Position numbers and translations under genes: made by a program
Origin: Polyangia bacterium
Lineage (GTDB): Bacteria; Myxococcota_A; Polyangia; Nannocystales; Nannocystaceae
Length of the DNA: 64,000 bases
Direction: 5' to 3'
NCBI GenBank assembly: GCA_030430565.1
Contig: JAUIKS010000007.1
Coordinates: 186,001 to 250,000, forward strand
Shown: one piece after another, positions 19,131 through 29,104 of the stretch
Layout: each line of letters begins with the position of its first letter
How positions within the stretch are numbered: the stretch's first letter is position 1
The notes under the pieces: model-generated
The model's database searches: none
What the model was told of the DNA's origin: nothing
Seen by the model: only the letters and a program-made list of their open reading frames with translations

Positions 19131-19199
19131 CGTCAGCGGCTCGCCCATTGCTCAATATGTCCGAATCGACATATTGAGCGGGACGAGCCGCCGCTGACG
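19131..19199. other. Long composite palindrome between convergent genes
   Basis: A perfect 12-base inverted repeat (GCTCAATATGTC / GACATATTGAGC, loop of 6) at 19150-19179 is nested inside a second imperfect pair (CGTCAGCGGCTCG / CGAGCCGCCGCTGACG). The whole could fold into a hairpin of about 69 bases. The AT-rich core stands out in this GC-rich sequence. It lies between the tatA terminator and the stop of the zinc-ribbon gene. Confidence 0.85.
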
Positions 19200-19205
19200 G
19201 GGTGG

Positions 19206-19993
<788 letters not shown>

Positions 19994-19994
<1 letters not shown>

Positions 19995-20887
19995 CAGAAG
20001 TCGAGGCCCAGTGAGATGGTGAACTGGTGCTGGAGACTGGAGAGGTCTTCGACTACGGTGCCGTCCTCGAGCTCACCGTCGGAGCCGCCGCCGGGGACGA
20101 TCTGGTACTCGAGCGCGAGCCGCATCACGCTGAAGATGAAGCGCGCGCCGAGGAACGGGCGGTGGCGAACGATCGCGCCCGAGTCGCGGAACACGAACTC
20201 GCTCGACTGCGCCGGCATCAGGAACTCATCTGTCCCAGGGGTAACGTCAAGCACACCCGAGTTGGCGAAGATGAAGAGCGCCTGATAGCCGGCGTAGGGC
20301 GTGATGTTGAAGGTCTTGCCGACGCCGAAGACGTGCGAGAGCGAGACGTCGAAGGCGGCGGTCGAGAGGTTCATGTCGCGCGCGCCGACCAGCCGAGAGA
20401 ACGAGCCGCGCGCCGCGATCGAGGGGATCGGGAGATGGTGGAAGCCCTCGTGGAACGCGATCTTGGCGTAGCCGCCCATCGCCCACATGCGGCTGTCGAA
20501 CATGTGCTTCGCGCCAGCTCCGATCTCGAGGCCGGGCCACAGGCCCTTGCGCCCCATGATCTGCAGCGTCGGCGCGGTGCCCCGCGGATCGGTGGACTGC
20601 GTGGCGTCGCGCCAGTTGTCCGGCGTGAGCGTGTTGATCGTGAGGTCCGCCGAGACCGCGAAGGCCGAGAGCCCGAGCGAGTCGGCCGAGTCCGCGATCG
20701 TCGGCGCCATGATCGTGCCGAGCTCGGAGGACAAGGTTCGGAACTTCGTGTCCTCGCCGGTCGGGTTGCCGTTCCCGTCGAGACTGCCAAGCCGCGACAG
20801 GTTGAGGTCGTACGGACCCGCCCACGCCGACGTCGAGGTGAGACCGGCAACGGCTAGAGCAATCGAGAAGAGGAACCGTCTAGGCAT
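19994..20887 (-). CDS. Outer-membrane beta-barrel-like protein
   Basis: A 297-residue protein with a signal peptide (cleavage likely after Ala-Trp-Ala) and a mature part made of alternating polar/hydrophobic strands with many Gly and aromatic residues, ending in a Phe (SLGLDF). That ending is typical of outer-membrane barrels recognised by the Bam complex. It is transcribed with the zinc-ribbon gene. No specific family was recognised; a transport, sensor or structural role remains open. Confidence 0.6.
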
Positions 20888-21735
20888 GGAATGCTCCGAG
20901 ATTCAGCGGTCGCGGGAGCGTAGCTTGCGCCGCGGGAATGTGTCAAGGTTCGTGCCCTCCTCGATAAACCCGCTCCAGCGCGGGTTAGAGGCGTCACAGC
21001 GCCCGTTCGGGCAACGGACGCGAAGTGCTTGACCAGTCTGTGTTGCAAGCATGGGAAAGCCCATTAACGCCTGACATAGGGATACACGACTCACGCACCG
21101 CAGTTCCATCAAAATCCACCCGCGGCGCCGGTGCGCGTGAAATCATGATCCGTCGAGGCGCGCGATCACGGCGCGAGCGATGACGCGAACGTGACGACCA
21201 GCCGGCGCCCGCACGGTGCGTGCTCGAGCGCTGCGGTTTCGCTCGCGCGCACGCGCCCGGCTCTAGCTCGGCGCCGCTTCGAGCGTCTCGGGACAGGAAT
21301 TCGCGCGCAGCTGGTGAGTCCGTGGCGGTCGCGCGCGTCCACCTCGCTTCGCACGCTGGGCCCGCGAGCGCCCGATAATGGCGAAATAGGCTCGAGCGCC
21401 GCCGGCGGAGGCGAGGCCGCGGTGTCACAAGAACGCGTCGCGACGACGCCGTGGTCCGCGCTCGCGCGTGACCCGTCGGCGCGATACCGCGGCCGTGGCG
21501 GACGCTCGCAGCCGCGCGTCTCGGTCACGGAGCGCGGCGGGCGGGCGATTTTGTCGACCGCGCTTCGCGGGGTGCACCCGCGAACTTCGTGCGGGATCAC
21601 CGTCATGGGATCTCCGCGCCGCGGATCGCGTCGTTCGGTAACGACCGGGGGCACCGCGAGAATTGCCGCGGGTGGATCATGAGCGAGCTTGCCCGTGGGG
21701 GACGCGAGCGGTAGCGTGCCGCAGCTCGAGCCTGG
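20888..21735. other. Long intergenic region without a convincing gene
   Basis: In 848 bases between divergent genes, no frame reads like protein; the open stretches are Arg/Ser/Ala-rich. Two small hairpins occur at 20967-20986 (AACCCGC / GCGGGTT) and about 21000-21013 (GCCCG / CGGGC), with no T-run. A regulatory RNA or decayed gene is possible but not shown. Confidence 0.5.
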
Positions 21736-23610
21736 ATGTCGCAAACGTCCCGACACAAGCGGGCCAATGATCCCGCCGCCCTTCACGGGCCGTTGCTGTT
21801 CGCCTGGGTGCTCGCGTGGATCCTGCTGCCGCTTTTGGTCTTGCTCCCGACGGGCGCGCTCGACCTCTCGGCGCTGCCGTTCGCGGGCGGACTGCCGCCG
21901 TGGGTGCTGTACCTGGCGTACGGCGCACCCGTGGCGCTCGGCGTGCTCGTGCTGCGCTGGATCGGCAGCAGCTTCGTCACCGGCTACGAGCGCGTCGTCG
22001 GCCTGCGGATCATCCGGCGCGAGCGCGTGCCGCGGGGCTCCCGGGTCGCGCTCTACCTGTGCATCGGGCTCGTGTTCATCTGCCTGACGCTGCTGCTCGC
22101 GGGGGTCCGCAGCCTCGTGATCGTGCTGACCGCCGCGATCGCGACCTTCGTCGGGCTGCTGCTGTTGATGATGCAGTTCTCCTCGATCTTCGGGACGACG
22201 AGCATCATCGGCGTGGTCCTCGGCGTCGCCGCGCTGATCGTGGTGCAGTCGGTCGCGACCGGCTTTCAGCACGAATTCGAGCGCCGCGTGCTGGGCGTTT
22301 ACGCGCACATCAACGTCACGCGGACCATGGGGATCGCCGAGTACCGGCGCTTCGAACAGTACGTGCGCACCGTCGAGGGGGTCGAGGGCGCGAGCCCCTT
22401 CGCCTACTACACGATGCTGCTCGCGCCCTACAAGCGCGAGGGCGCGAGCACCGACGAGCTGCGGCTCAAGAGCGTGCTGGTCAAGGGGATCGACCCCGAG
22501 ACCGCCGATCAGGTGATCGACATCGTCGATCATCTCGAGCGCGGCAGCGGCCGACCCATCGAGCTCGGCGCGCTGCGCTCGGACTTCGAGCTGATGCCGG
22601 TGCCCGATCGCGATGACGATCAGCTCCCGCCGGTGATCGCCGCGACGCCCGACCCGCGCGGCCCCAAGGCCTACGAGGACGCGCTCAAGGCCTACCGCGC
22701 GCTCCCAGAGCACAAGCGCGAGGCCGAGCGGATGTCCGAGTTCAGCATCGACCTCGGCGATGACGACGACTGGCCTGAGCTGACCGAAGAGGAAGGCGAC
22801 GACTTCGACCCCAGCAGCCTGCCGACGATCTTCGTCGGCGCGACCCTGGCCAAGGAGCTGCACGTCGAGGAGGACTCGCTGGTGATGGTCGTCGACCCGG
22901 GCTCATCCTGGGATCACTCGGAGGAGCCCAAGTTTCAGTACTACCGGATCGCCGGCGTGTTCCAGGCGGGCTTTCAAGAGTACGACAGCCGGCTGATCTA
23001 CACGCACATCAAGGAGCTGCAGCGCTTCAAGTACCGCGGCAAGGACATCGTGTCCGGCGTCGACCTGCGGCTGCACGACCCGATGCGCGCGCCCGAGGTC
23101 GGCAAGGAGATCCGCGATCAGCTGATGGGCCGCGAGTACCAGGTCTTGGAGTGGCAGAACCTCAACAAGAACCTGTTCCAGTCGATCCGCTTCCAGAAGA
23201 ACCTCATCACGATCATCCTCAGCCTCGTGATCACGGTCGCGACCTTCAACGTGCTCTCGGCGCTGTGGACCATGGTCGTGCGCCGCAGCGCCGAGATCGC
23301 GATCCTGATGTCGATGGGCGCGACCGGCGGCCAGGTCGCGCGGATCTTCCAGGTCACCGGCATGGCGATCGGCCTCGCGGGCTCGCTCGCCGGGATTGGC
23401 TTCGGGCTGATGCTCTCGTGGCTCGTCGAGCTCTACAGCTACACCCTCGACCCCGAGGTCTACTTCATCGAGCGTCTGCCGGTTGAGATCAGCGCGACGA
23501 CCATCGGCTGGATCCTCGCGATGACCCTCGGGATCTGCTTCGTGGCGACGATTCCGCCCTCGCTGCGAGCGGCCAAACTGCGGCCCGTGGAGGGGCTGCG
23601 GTACGAGTAG
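21736..23610 (+). CDS. FtsX/LolC-family ABC transporter permease, long N-terminal form
   Basis: A 624-residue membrane protein. The first 170 residues hold four hydrophobic segments not usual for LolC/E proteins. The MacB-type core then starts with a helix (IIGVVLGVAALIVVQSVATGF) followed by a large extracytoplasmic domain (about 190-470) rich in acidic residues. Three C-terminal helices complete it, with the FtsX-type ATFNVLSALWTMVVRRSAEIAIL segment and a terminal AAKLRPVEGLRYE. LolC/E permeases pull lipoproteins from the inner membrane for transfer to LolA. The second permease follows directly. No ATPase gene is adjacent, so lipoprotein release is inferred from family only. Confidence 0.8.
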   Translation: MSQTSRHKRANDPAALHGPLLFAWVLAWILLPLLVLLPTGALDLSALPFAGGLPPWVLYLAYGAPVALGVLVLRWIGSSFVTGYERVVGLRIIRRERVPRGSRVALYLCIGLVFICLTLLLAGVRSLVIVLTAAIATFVGLLLLMMQFSSIFGTTSIIGVVLGVAALIVVQSVATGFQHEFERRVLGVYAHINVTRTMGIAEYRRFEQYVRTVEGVEGASPFAYYTMLLAPYKREGASTDELRLKSVLVKGIDPETADQVIDIVDHLERGSGRPIELGALRSDFELMPVPDRDDDQLPPVIAATPDPRGPKAYEDALKAYRALPEHKREAERMSEFSIDLGDDDDWPELTEEEGDDFDPSSLPTIFVGATLAKELHVEEDSLVMVVDPGSSWDHSEEPKFQYYRIAGVFQAGFQEYDSRLIYTHIKELQRFKYRGKDIVSGVDLRLHDPMRAPEVGKEIRDQLMGREYQVLEWQNLNKNLFQSIRFQKNLITIILSLVITVATFNVLSALWTMVVRRSAEIAILMSMGATGGQVARIFQVTGMAIGLAGSLAGIGFGLMLSWLVELYSYTLDPEVYFIERLPVEISATTIGWILAMTLGICFVATIPPSLRAAKLRPVEGLRYE

Positions 23611-23616
23611 CGGCGG

Positions 23617-25119
23617 GTGATGGCGGATCCGCGTCGAGCCGGCTTGGCGCCCGCCCGCAGCCCCGGCGTGGCGTTCTTCTCGCTCGTCGCGTGGCGCATG
23701 CTCCTGCGCGAGCGGCCCTCGGGCGCCTCGCGCTGGATCGCGCCGATCGCCGCGCTCGTGTGCGTGGCCGCGAGCGCGCTGGTGCTCACGGGCGCCTCGC
23801 ACTCGCTCGCGCCGCCGCTGCTCGCGGCGACCGCGGCGCTCGTCACGGTCGGCTCGCTCTGCGTCCGCTACCTGACGCCGACCGTCGCGGTCAGCGTGTT
23901 CGGGATGAGCCTCGGCTGCGCCGCGCTGATGGCGGTCTTCGCGGTGACCTCGGGCTTCGAGTACGAGCTCACGCTGCGGCTCTCGCGGGTCAACGGACAT
24001 GTCCTCTTGACCAAGTACGGCCTCGACTTCCGCGACTACGAGGAGATCGCGGATCGCTGGGCCGAGGACCCCCGGGTCCGCGCCGCCTCGCCCTTCGCCT
24101 ACTCGATGGCCGCGCTCCTGCCGGTGCCGGGCCCCGACAAAGACGACGACGCGTCCGAGTCAGCGTCGGCGCCCGAGCCTGATCCCGCCGCGCGTCAGCC
24201 GGTCGTGATCGTCTCGAAGGCGCTCGACCCCGCGCGCGCCGGCGAGATGCAGGGGCTCGTGCGCGTGACCTCGAGCGGCACGCTCGACGCCCTGCGCCCC
24301 GCGGACGTCCGTCACGTCCCCGGGATCGCGCTCGGCGTCAGCCTCGCCAAGCGCCTCGGCGTGGGCCGTGGTGATCACGTCCGCATGGTGATCCCGGCCG
24401 CGCTCGGCAAGCCCGGCGCGGTCCCGCAGCCGCCGCGCCACGCCGTCTTCGAAGTGCTCGACACGCTGCAGACGGGGGTCACCGAGCTCGACAACTCCTT
24501 CGCGCTCGTCCACCTCACCGCCGGGCAGGCGCTGTTCTTCAAGAAGCGCCGCGTCACCGGGATCGAGTTCGAACTCCACGACCCCGACGACGCGGCCGCG
24601 ATCGCCGACGAGATGACCGGGGTCGCGGGCGAGCTGGACCGGAAGCTGTACCGCGCGTCGACCTGGCAGCAGCACAGCGCGTCGACCGTCGCGGGTCTGC
24701 GGCAGATCAAGGCGGCGGTCGGCCTCATCCTCGCGCTGCTCGAGCTCGTCGCGGGGACAGCCCTGATCGCGAGCCTGCTGCTGCTGGTCCGGCGCAAGCG
24801 CGTCGAGATCGCGAGCTTGGTCGCGCTGGGCGCGGACAAGCGCGCGATCTTCTGGGTGTTCGAGGGCGTCGGCCTGGCCGCCGGCGCGCTCGGAGCCGTC
24901 ACCGGCGTGGCGCTCGGCGGCTTCTTCTGCTTCTTGCTCACCTGCTACCGCTACCCGCTCGACGGCGACGTCTATCCGATTGATCACCTCCCGGTGCTGC
25001 TCGGGCCGTGGGACGTGCTGATCCCGGCGCTCGCGGCGGTCGCGATCTGCGGGCTCGTGGCCGGACCCGTCGCCTGGGTCGCCGCGCGTCAGCCCGTGCT
25101 CGAGGGCCTGCGTCGGTAG
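23617..25119 (+). CDS. FtsX/LolE-family ABC transporter permease
   Basis: A 500-residue membrane protein starting at GTG 23617 or ATG 23620, just 6 bases after the first permease's stop. Two N-terminal helices precede the MacB-type first helix (AVSVFGMSLGCAALMAVFAV). The extracytoplasmic domain spans about 115-350. The C-terminal three-helix FtsX domain holds LLLLVRRKRVEIASLVALGA, and the protein ends in RQPVLEGLRR. Gene order, spacing and shared ending suggest that the two permeases form a heterodimer. The ATPase must be encoded elsewhere. Given the many lipoproteins in this window, a Lol-like role is attractive but not demonstrated. Confidence 0.8.
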   Translation: MMADPRRAGLAPARSPGVAFFSLVAWRMLLRERPSGASRWIAPIAALVCVAASALVLTGASHSLAPPLLAATAALVTVGSLCVRYLTPTVAVSVFGMSLGCAALMAVFAVTSGFEYELTLRLSRVNGHVLLTKYGLDFRDYEEIADRWAEDPRVRAASPFAYSMAALLPVPGPDKDDDASESASAPEPDPAARQPVVIVSKALDPARAGEMQGLVRVTSSGTLDALRPADVRHVPGIALGVSLAKRLGVGRGDHVRMVIPAALGKPGAVPQPPRHAVFEVLDTLQTGVTELDNSFALVHLTAGQALFFKKRRVTGIEFELHDPDDAAAIADEMTGVAGELDRKLYRASTWQQHSASTVAGLRQIKAAVGLILALLELVAGTALIASLLLLVRRKRVEIASLVALGADKRAIFWVFEGVGLAAGALGAVTGVALGGFFCFLLTCYRYPLDGDVYPIDHLPVLLGPWDVLIPALAAVAICGLVAGPVAWVAARQPVLEGLRR

Positions 25120-25134
25120 CCCGGCTCGGCGTCG

Positions 25135-25455
25135 CTACGAGCACGGCAGGCGGGGCAGCAGCTGTCGTTGGTAGCGCGCGTAGGCGTCGCCGTGCGCCTC
25201 GAGCAGGTCGCGCTCCTCGTGCCGCAGCGCGATCAGGATGTAGGCCGTCATCGCGACGGCGAACAGCGCGTGCCCCTGGGTCATCCAGGGGGTCGCCCAG
25301 AACGCGATCAAGAAGCCGAGCATCAGCGGGTGCCGCGTGACGTGGTACGGGCCGCGGACCACGAACTCGGGCTCGAGCAGCTCGCGGCGCAGGTAGGCGA
25401 ACAGCGACTGCTTGAGCGGGGCGCGAGGGTATCGACGCGCCCGTCGGTTCGGCAA
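25135..25455 (-). pseudogene. C-terminal fragment of an isoprenylcysteine/MddA-type methyltransferase
   Basis: A 106-residue frame starting with TTG 25455, five bases after the stop of the large NAD-related gene. It contains RGPYHVTRHPLMLGF, two hydrophobic stretches and HEERDLLEAHGDAYARYQRQ, the SAM-binding C-terminal pattern of the ICMT / methanethiol methyltransferase / NnrU-like families. Complete members are usually about twice this length with several membrane helices before this point, and these are missing. It is therefore either a truncated relic or an unusually small member. The weak TTG start and position favour a relic. Confidence 0.55.
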
Positions 25456-25459
25456 CGAC

Positions 25460-28400
25460 TCAAGTTTGAGGGCCGCGCAGCCGGTCGAGGTGCCACTGAC
25501 ACAGGGTGGTCATCGTCGCGTCCGCGGCGAAGTCGAGGTAGCGCGCGAGGACCTGGAACGCGGGGCTCATGTCGCGGACACGCAGCGCCGGCGCGCGGGC
25601 GAAGAACTCGAGGTTCGCGCGCCACAAGCTCCGGGAGAATCGCAGCTCGCTCGTGGCCGGCAGGCTCACGCGCGCGCTCGGGCGCACGTAGGGGAGCAGG
25701 TACGGCGCGCGCGCGTGTAGACCGTTCGGCAGCTCGACGACGAGGCCGCCCTCGCGCGCCCCCACGAGGAAGTCACGCGCGTCGCAGAGATCGATCAGCG
25801 CGCCCTCGGGGCAGCGGGCCCGGACCTCGTCGACGCGACACAAGAACTCGGCGCGCTCGAGCGCGCGGCCCGTGGGGAGCAGCTCGCGGACCCGCTCGAG
25901 CGTCTCACCCGTGACCGTGTCGTCGTCGAGCAGCACGTAGTCGCCCTCGGGCAGCGCGCGCAGCTGCTCGGCGATCGGCGGCCAGCCGGGTCTCGCAACG
26001 AGCGCGGCGCGGCGGCGTCCGTCGCACAGCGTGTAGCAGCGGGAGAGCCCGAGGTTGTGCTGGGCCGGGAGGCACGGGTCGAGGCTGAGCGCGCGCGCGC
26101 CCCCGCGGAGCTCGGCGCTCGCGCTGGCTGCCGCCGCGTCGAGCTCGAGCCGCTCGACGGTCAGCGCGCGCGCGCGCTCGGGCCAGGCGGCCGCGCCGAA
26201 GCCACGCGTCAGCGCGGCGACGAGCTCCTCCAAGAAGCGCGCGTGGGCGCGTCGCAGGGTCGCGACTCGGCGGCGCGGCTCGTGGAGCCAGGGCGCGAGC
26301 AGCCAGTCGCCCTCGTCGCGCAGGTACAGCCGCGCGCTGCCCTCGGGGCCAGGCTCGAGCGCGGGGGGCGGGAGCTCGCTCGAGGCCAGCGCGCGCGCGC
26401 TCGCGTCGTCGACCATGAGCACGCGCGGGTTGCCCTGCACGCGCGGATCCCCGGCGTAGCGCGCGAGCGCGTCCGCGTGCCCGGGGCGCCGGACGCAGAC
26501 CGCGTGCCCGCGCGCGGCGAAGGCGAGCGCGAAGCGGGCGTTGTCGCTGCCGAACACGTAGACGACCCGGATCTTGGTGACCGTTTGAACATGTCGCGAG
26601 AGATAGCGATCGAGGCGCGCGAGCACCTCGCTGAAGTTGAGCGCGCGCGGGGTGTGCAGCGCGTTCCAGGGATCGACCATCAGCCAGTCGCTCGCGCGCG
26701 CCGCCTGCTCGCAGCGCGCGAGCCGGACGCTCGCCGGGAGCGCGTCCGCGCCGCGCTTCGCCCCGACGTAGCCGTTGTGATCCGGGGAGAGGTAGCCGCC
26801 GAGCACATGGACGCCGCGGCGCTCGAGCGCGCGCCGGGCGATGTTCATCATCTCGACGTGCCCCGCGTGGACCGGGCACAGCGCGCCCGTCGTCACCAGC
26901 ACCGCGAGCGCCTCGGGCTCGTGGCCGCCGGCGCGCGCGGCCGCGAGGCGCTCGCGTACGCGGTGCAGCGGCGTCGTCAGCCAGCGCGGATCCTCGCGCG
27001 GGTCGTCCCGGGCTTCGAAGTCGCCGCCGTCGTCGAAGAAGCCGGCCTCGTCCATGGCCTCGCGCGAGCCGAGCTGGGTGTACGCGGCCGCGTACAGCGG
27101 GTCTCGCAGCAGCTTCCACGCGTCGCGCAGCGCGCTCGCCTCGGCGTCGCGGAGCTCGCTGCGGCGCGAGGCGTAGGCGGCGTCGAGCTCCGCCCGCGAG
27201 GCGCCCGGCGAGCGACCGAGCAGGATCCACAGCGGCGGCAGCGAGACCGAGGCCGACGGCCGCGCCGGGATCGCCTGCACGCCGCAGCGTCGAAACACCA
27301 CGTCCGTGCGCAGCAGCAGCTTCTGGCCGGGCCCCTCCCACCGCGCGCCGTCGTGCAGCACCCGGTGATCGAAGACCAGCGCCGCGCCGGCCTCGGGCGG
27401 GACTCGCTCGAGCAGCTCGTGCTCCTCGGGCGGGCGCGTCCAGTCGTCGTAGTCGCGCGCGCCGGTGGGCTCGTGACGTCGCGGGTCGAGGACGAAGCGC
27501 GTCGCGCCGCCCTCGCCGCGCGCGTCGGTCTCGATGTACAGTAGCGCGCTCATCAGCGTGCGGTGGTGACCGTCCCCGAAGTCGAAGCCGGCGTCGTGGT
27601 GCGGCACGAGCCAGCCGCCGGGCTCGTAGCGGATGAAGCGCAGCAGCGGGTTGAGGCCCACCGCTCGCCACACGCGGTGCCGGTCACCGTCGGCCCGCGC
27701 GGGGTCGTCGACGGTGCGCACGAGCGGGAGCGAGGTCCGCAGTCGGTCCCACAGCGCGCGCGCCAGCGCTTCGTCGTGGGCCGTCGCGCGCCACGAGCCG
27801 ATCGCCTCGGGCGCGAGCGCTGAGTCGCCTCGAGGTCGCCGCCCGTCGCGGCCGACCGGGACCCAGGGCGCGTCGGCGACGGCCAGGCGCAGGCGCTCGC
27901 GCTCCGCTGACGTGAGCAGCCCGCGGACGAGCCGCGTCGACGCGTCGCCGAGGCGCTCGGGCGTCGCGGCGGGGCGCCAGTGATCTGTCGCTTCGTTCAC
28001 CTCGCGCGCGATCGCGGGGTCGAGCGTGAAGCGGCCCACGATGTCGGCCGTCTCGAGCGAGCTCGACGGCACGCCGGGCGCGACTCGCTCGCGCCAGCCG
28101 CCCGGGACCGCGCGGGGCATCACGTCGAGGAACACCGCGGGCGAGCCGGCGATGTACTTGTGCGCGTTGCCCTGGTGGCGCCGCTCCAGCCGCGCCGCGC
28201 CCTCGTCGAGCTGGGCGCGCGCGGCCGGGCTGAGGCGCGCGAGCCAGCGCGCGCGCGTGGATTCATCCGGCTGGGCGCGCAGCAGCTGAAACAGCTCGAC
28301 GAACTCGTAGGGCGCGCCGATCATCGCCTCGTCGACGCGGCCGTCGAAGGTGTCTCCTGTTGGGATAGCCGCGAGGACAGCTCGTGGAACCCCGAGCAGC

Positions 28401-28996
28401 CGCCCGACCGCGAAGACCTCGGACTTGTGCAGATCGGCGATCGGCTGGAGGTCGACCATGCCGTCGGAGGCCTTGCCGAAGAAGCCGATGTAGCCGCCCT
28501 CGTCGCGGTTGGTCGTGCCGCAGACCAGCGCGGGCGCGCCCTCCTGCGTCAGTAGCGTGGCGAGGTAGTACAGCGCGGGCGCGCGGATGTTCGACGCGAG
28601 CTGCCCGGCCGCCCAGGCGCCGCCGCGGACGTCCAGCCCGCGCTCCGCGGCGTCGCGCGCCGCGGTGTAGGCCGCCGACAGGTCGAGCTCGACACGCCGG
28701 ACGCGCGTCGACGCGAAGGCCTCGGCGACGAGATGACCGCGGCGGGCGGCGAGCGCTTGGTTGGTCACGCCCTCCGGGACGCGCAGCGGCAGGATCGCCG
28801 CGAGCACGCGCTGCAGCGGCGAGCCGGGCAGGCGCGCGGCGTGCCGCAGGAGGCCCAGCACCACCGCCGAGTCGACCCCGCCGCTCACGCCGACGACCGC
28901 GGCCTTCAGCCCCGACGCTCGCAGGTAGTCGTTGATCAGGGTCGACTTCGCGGTCAGCCACGCGCGCGCGTCGAAGCCTCGCCGTGACCGGAGCAC
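25460..28996 (-). CDS. Five-part fusion: NAD synthetase, 2OG-Fe(II) oxygenase, J-like segment, NMNAT-like and phosphoribosyltransferase-like domains
   Basis: A 1178-residue protein in one uninterrupted frame. Residues 15-300 are an NAD synthetase-type domain with the PP-loop SGGVDSAVV (38-46) and CGTTNRDEGGYIGFFGKASD (159-178). Residues about 395-575 are a prolyl-hydroxylase-like domain with iron ligands His466, Asp468 and His548 and a 2-oxoglutarate-binding Arg563. Residues about 586-650 resemble a degenerate J-domain. Residues about 695-880 are nucleotidyltransferase-like with TTGALCPVHAGH (702-713), the HxGH signature of NMN adenylyltransferases. Residues about 950-1178 carry YVLLDDDTVTGET (1020-1032), the PRPP-binding motif of phosphoribosyltransferases. 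Together these could perform base to mononucleotide to dinucleotide to NAD. Inorganic pyrophosphatase is encoded 108 bases upstream. Roles are inferred from motifs. The GTG start at 28996 is uncertain. Confidence 0.8.
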   Translation of the reverse strand: MLRSRRGFDARAWLTAKSTLINDYLRASGLKAAVVGVSGGVDSAVVLGLLRHAARLPGSPLQRVLAAILPLRVPEGVTNQALAARRGHLVAEAFASTRVRRVELDLSAAYTAARDAAERGLDVRGGAWAAGQLASNIRAPALYYLATLLTQEGAPALVCGTTNRDEGGYIGFFGKASDGMVDLQPIADLHKSEVFAVGRLLGVPRAVLAAIPTGDTFDGRVDEAMIGAPYEFVELFQLLRAQPDESTRARWLARLSPAARAQLDEGAARLERRHQGNAHKYIAGSPAVFLDVMPRAVPGGWRERVAPGVPSSSLETADIVGRFTLDPAIAREVNEATDHWRPAATPERLGDASTRLVRGLLTSAERERLRLAVADAPWVPVGRDGRRPRGDSALAPEAIGSWRATAHDEALARALWDRLRTSLPLVRTVDDPARADGDRHRVWRAVGLNPLLRFIRYEPGGWLVPHHDAGFDFGDGHHRTLMSALLYIETDARGEGGATRFVLDPRRHEPTGARDYDDWTRPPEEHELLERVPPEAGAALVFDHRVLHDGARWEGPGQKLLLRTDVVFRRCGVQAIPARPSASVSLPPLWILLGRSPGASRAELDAAYASRRSELRDAEASALRDAWKLLRDPLYAAAYTQLGSREAMDEAGFFDDGGDFEARDDPREDPRWLTTPLHRVRERLAAARAGGHEPEALAVLVTTGALCPVHAGHVEMMNIARRALERRGVHVLGGYLSPDHNGYVGAKRGADALPASVRLARCEQAARASDWLMVDPWNALHTPRALNFSEVLARLDRYLSRHVQTVTKIRVVYVFGSDNARFALAFAARGHAVCVRRPGHADALARYAGDPRVQGNPRVLMVDDASARALASSELPPPALEPGPEGSARLYLRDEGDWLLAPWLHEPRRRVATLRRAHARFLEELVAALTRGFGAAAWPERARALTVERLELDAAAASASAELRGGARALSLDPCLPAQHNLGLSRCYTLCDGRRRAALVARPGWPPIAEQLRALPEGDYVLLDDDTVTGETLERVRELLPTGRALERAEFLCRVDEVRARCPEGALIDLCDARDFLVGAREGGLVVELPNGLHARAPYLLPYVRPSARVSLPATSELRFSRSLWRANLEFFARAPALRVRDMSPAFQVLARYLDFAADATMTTLCQWHLDRLRGPQT

Positions 28997-29104
28997 GGCG
29001 AGCAGCTCGGAGAGCTCCGGTGAGAGTGCGCGCTCGATCGCTTCACCCGTGAAGCCTCGATACTACTCTTACGGCGGGATTCGAATCGACCGGGCGCGCG
29101 CGCG

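Noticed and set aside
21191..21682. Plus-strand open frame before the first permease
   Set aside because: Arg/Ser/Gly-rich with no hydrophobic core, signal or motif, and no ribosome-binding site.
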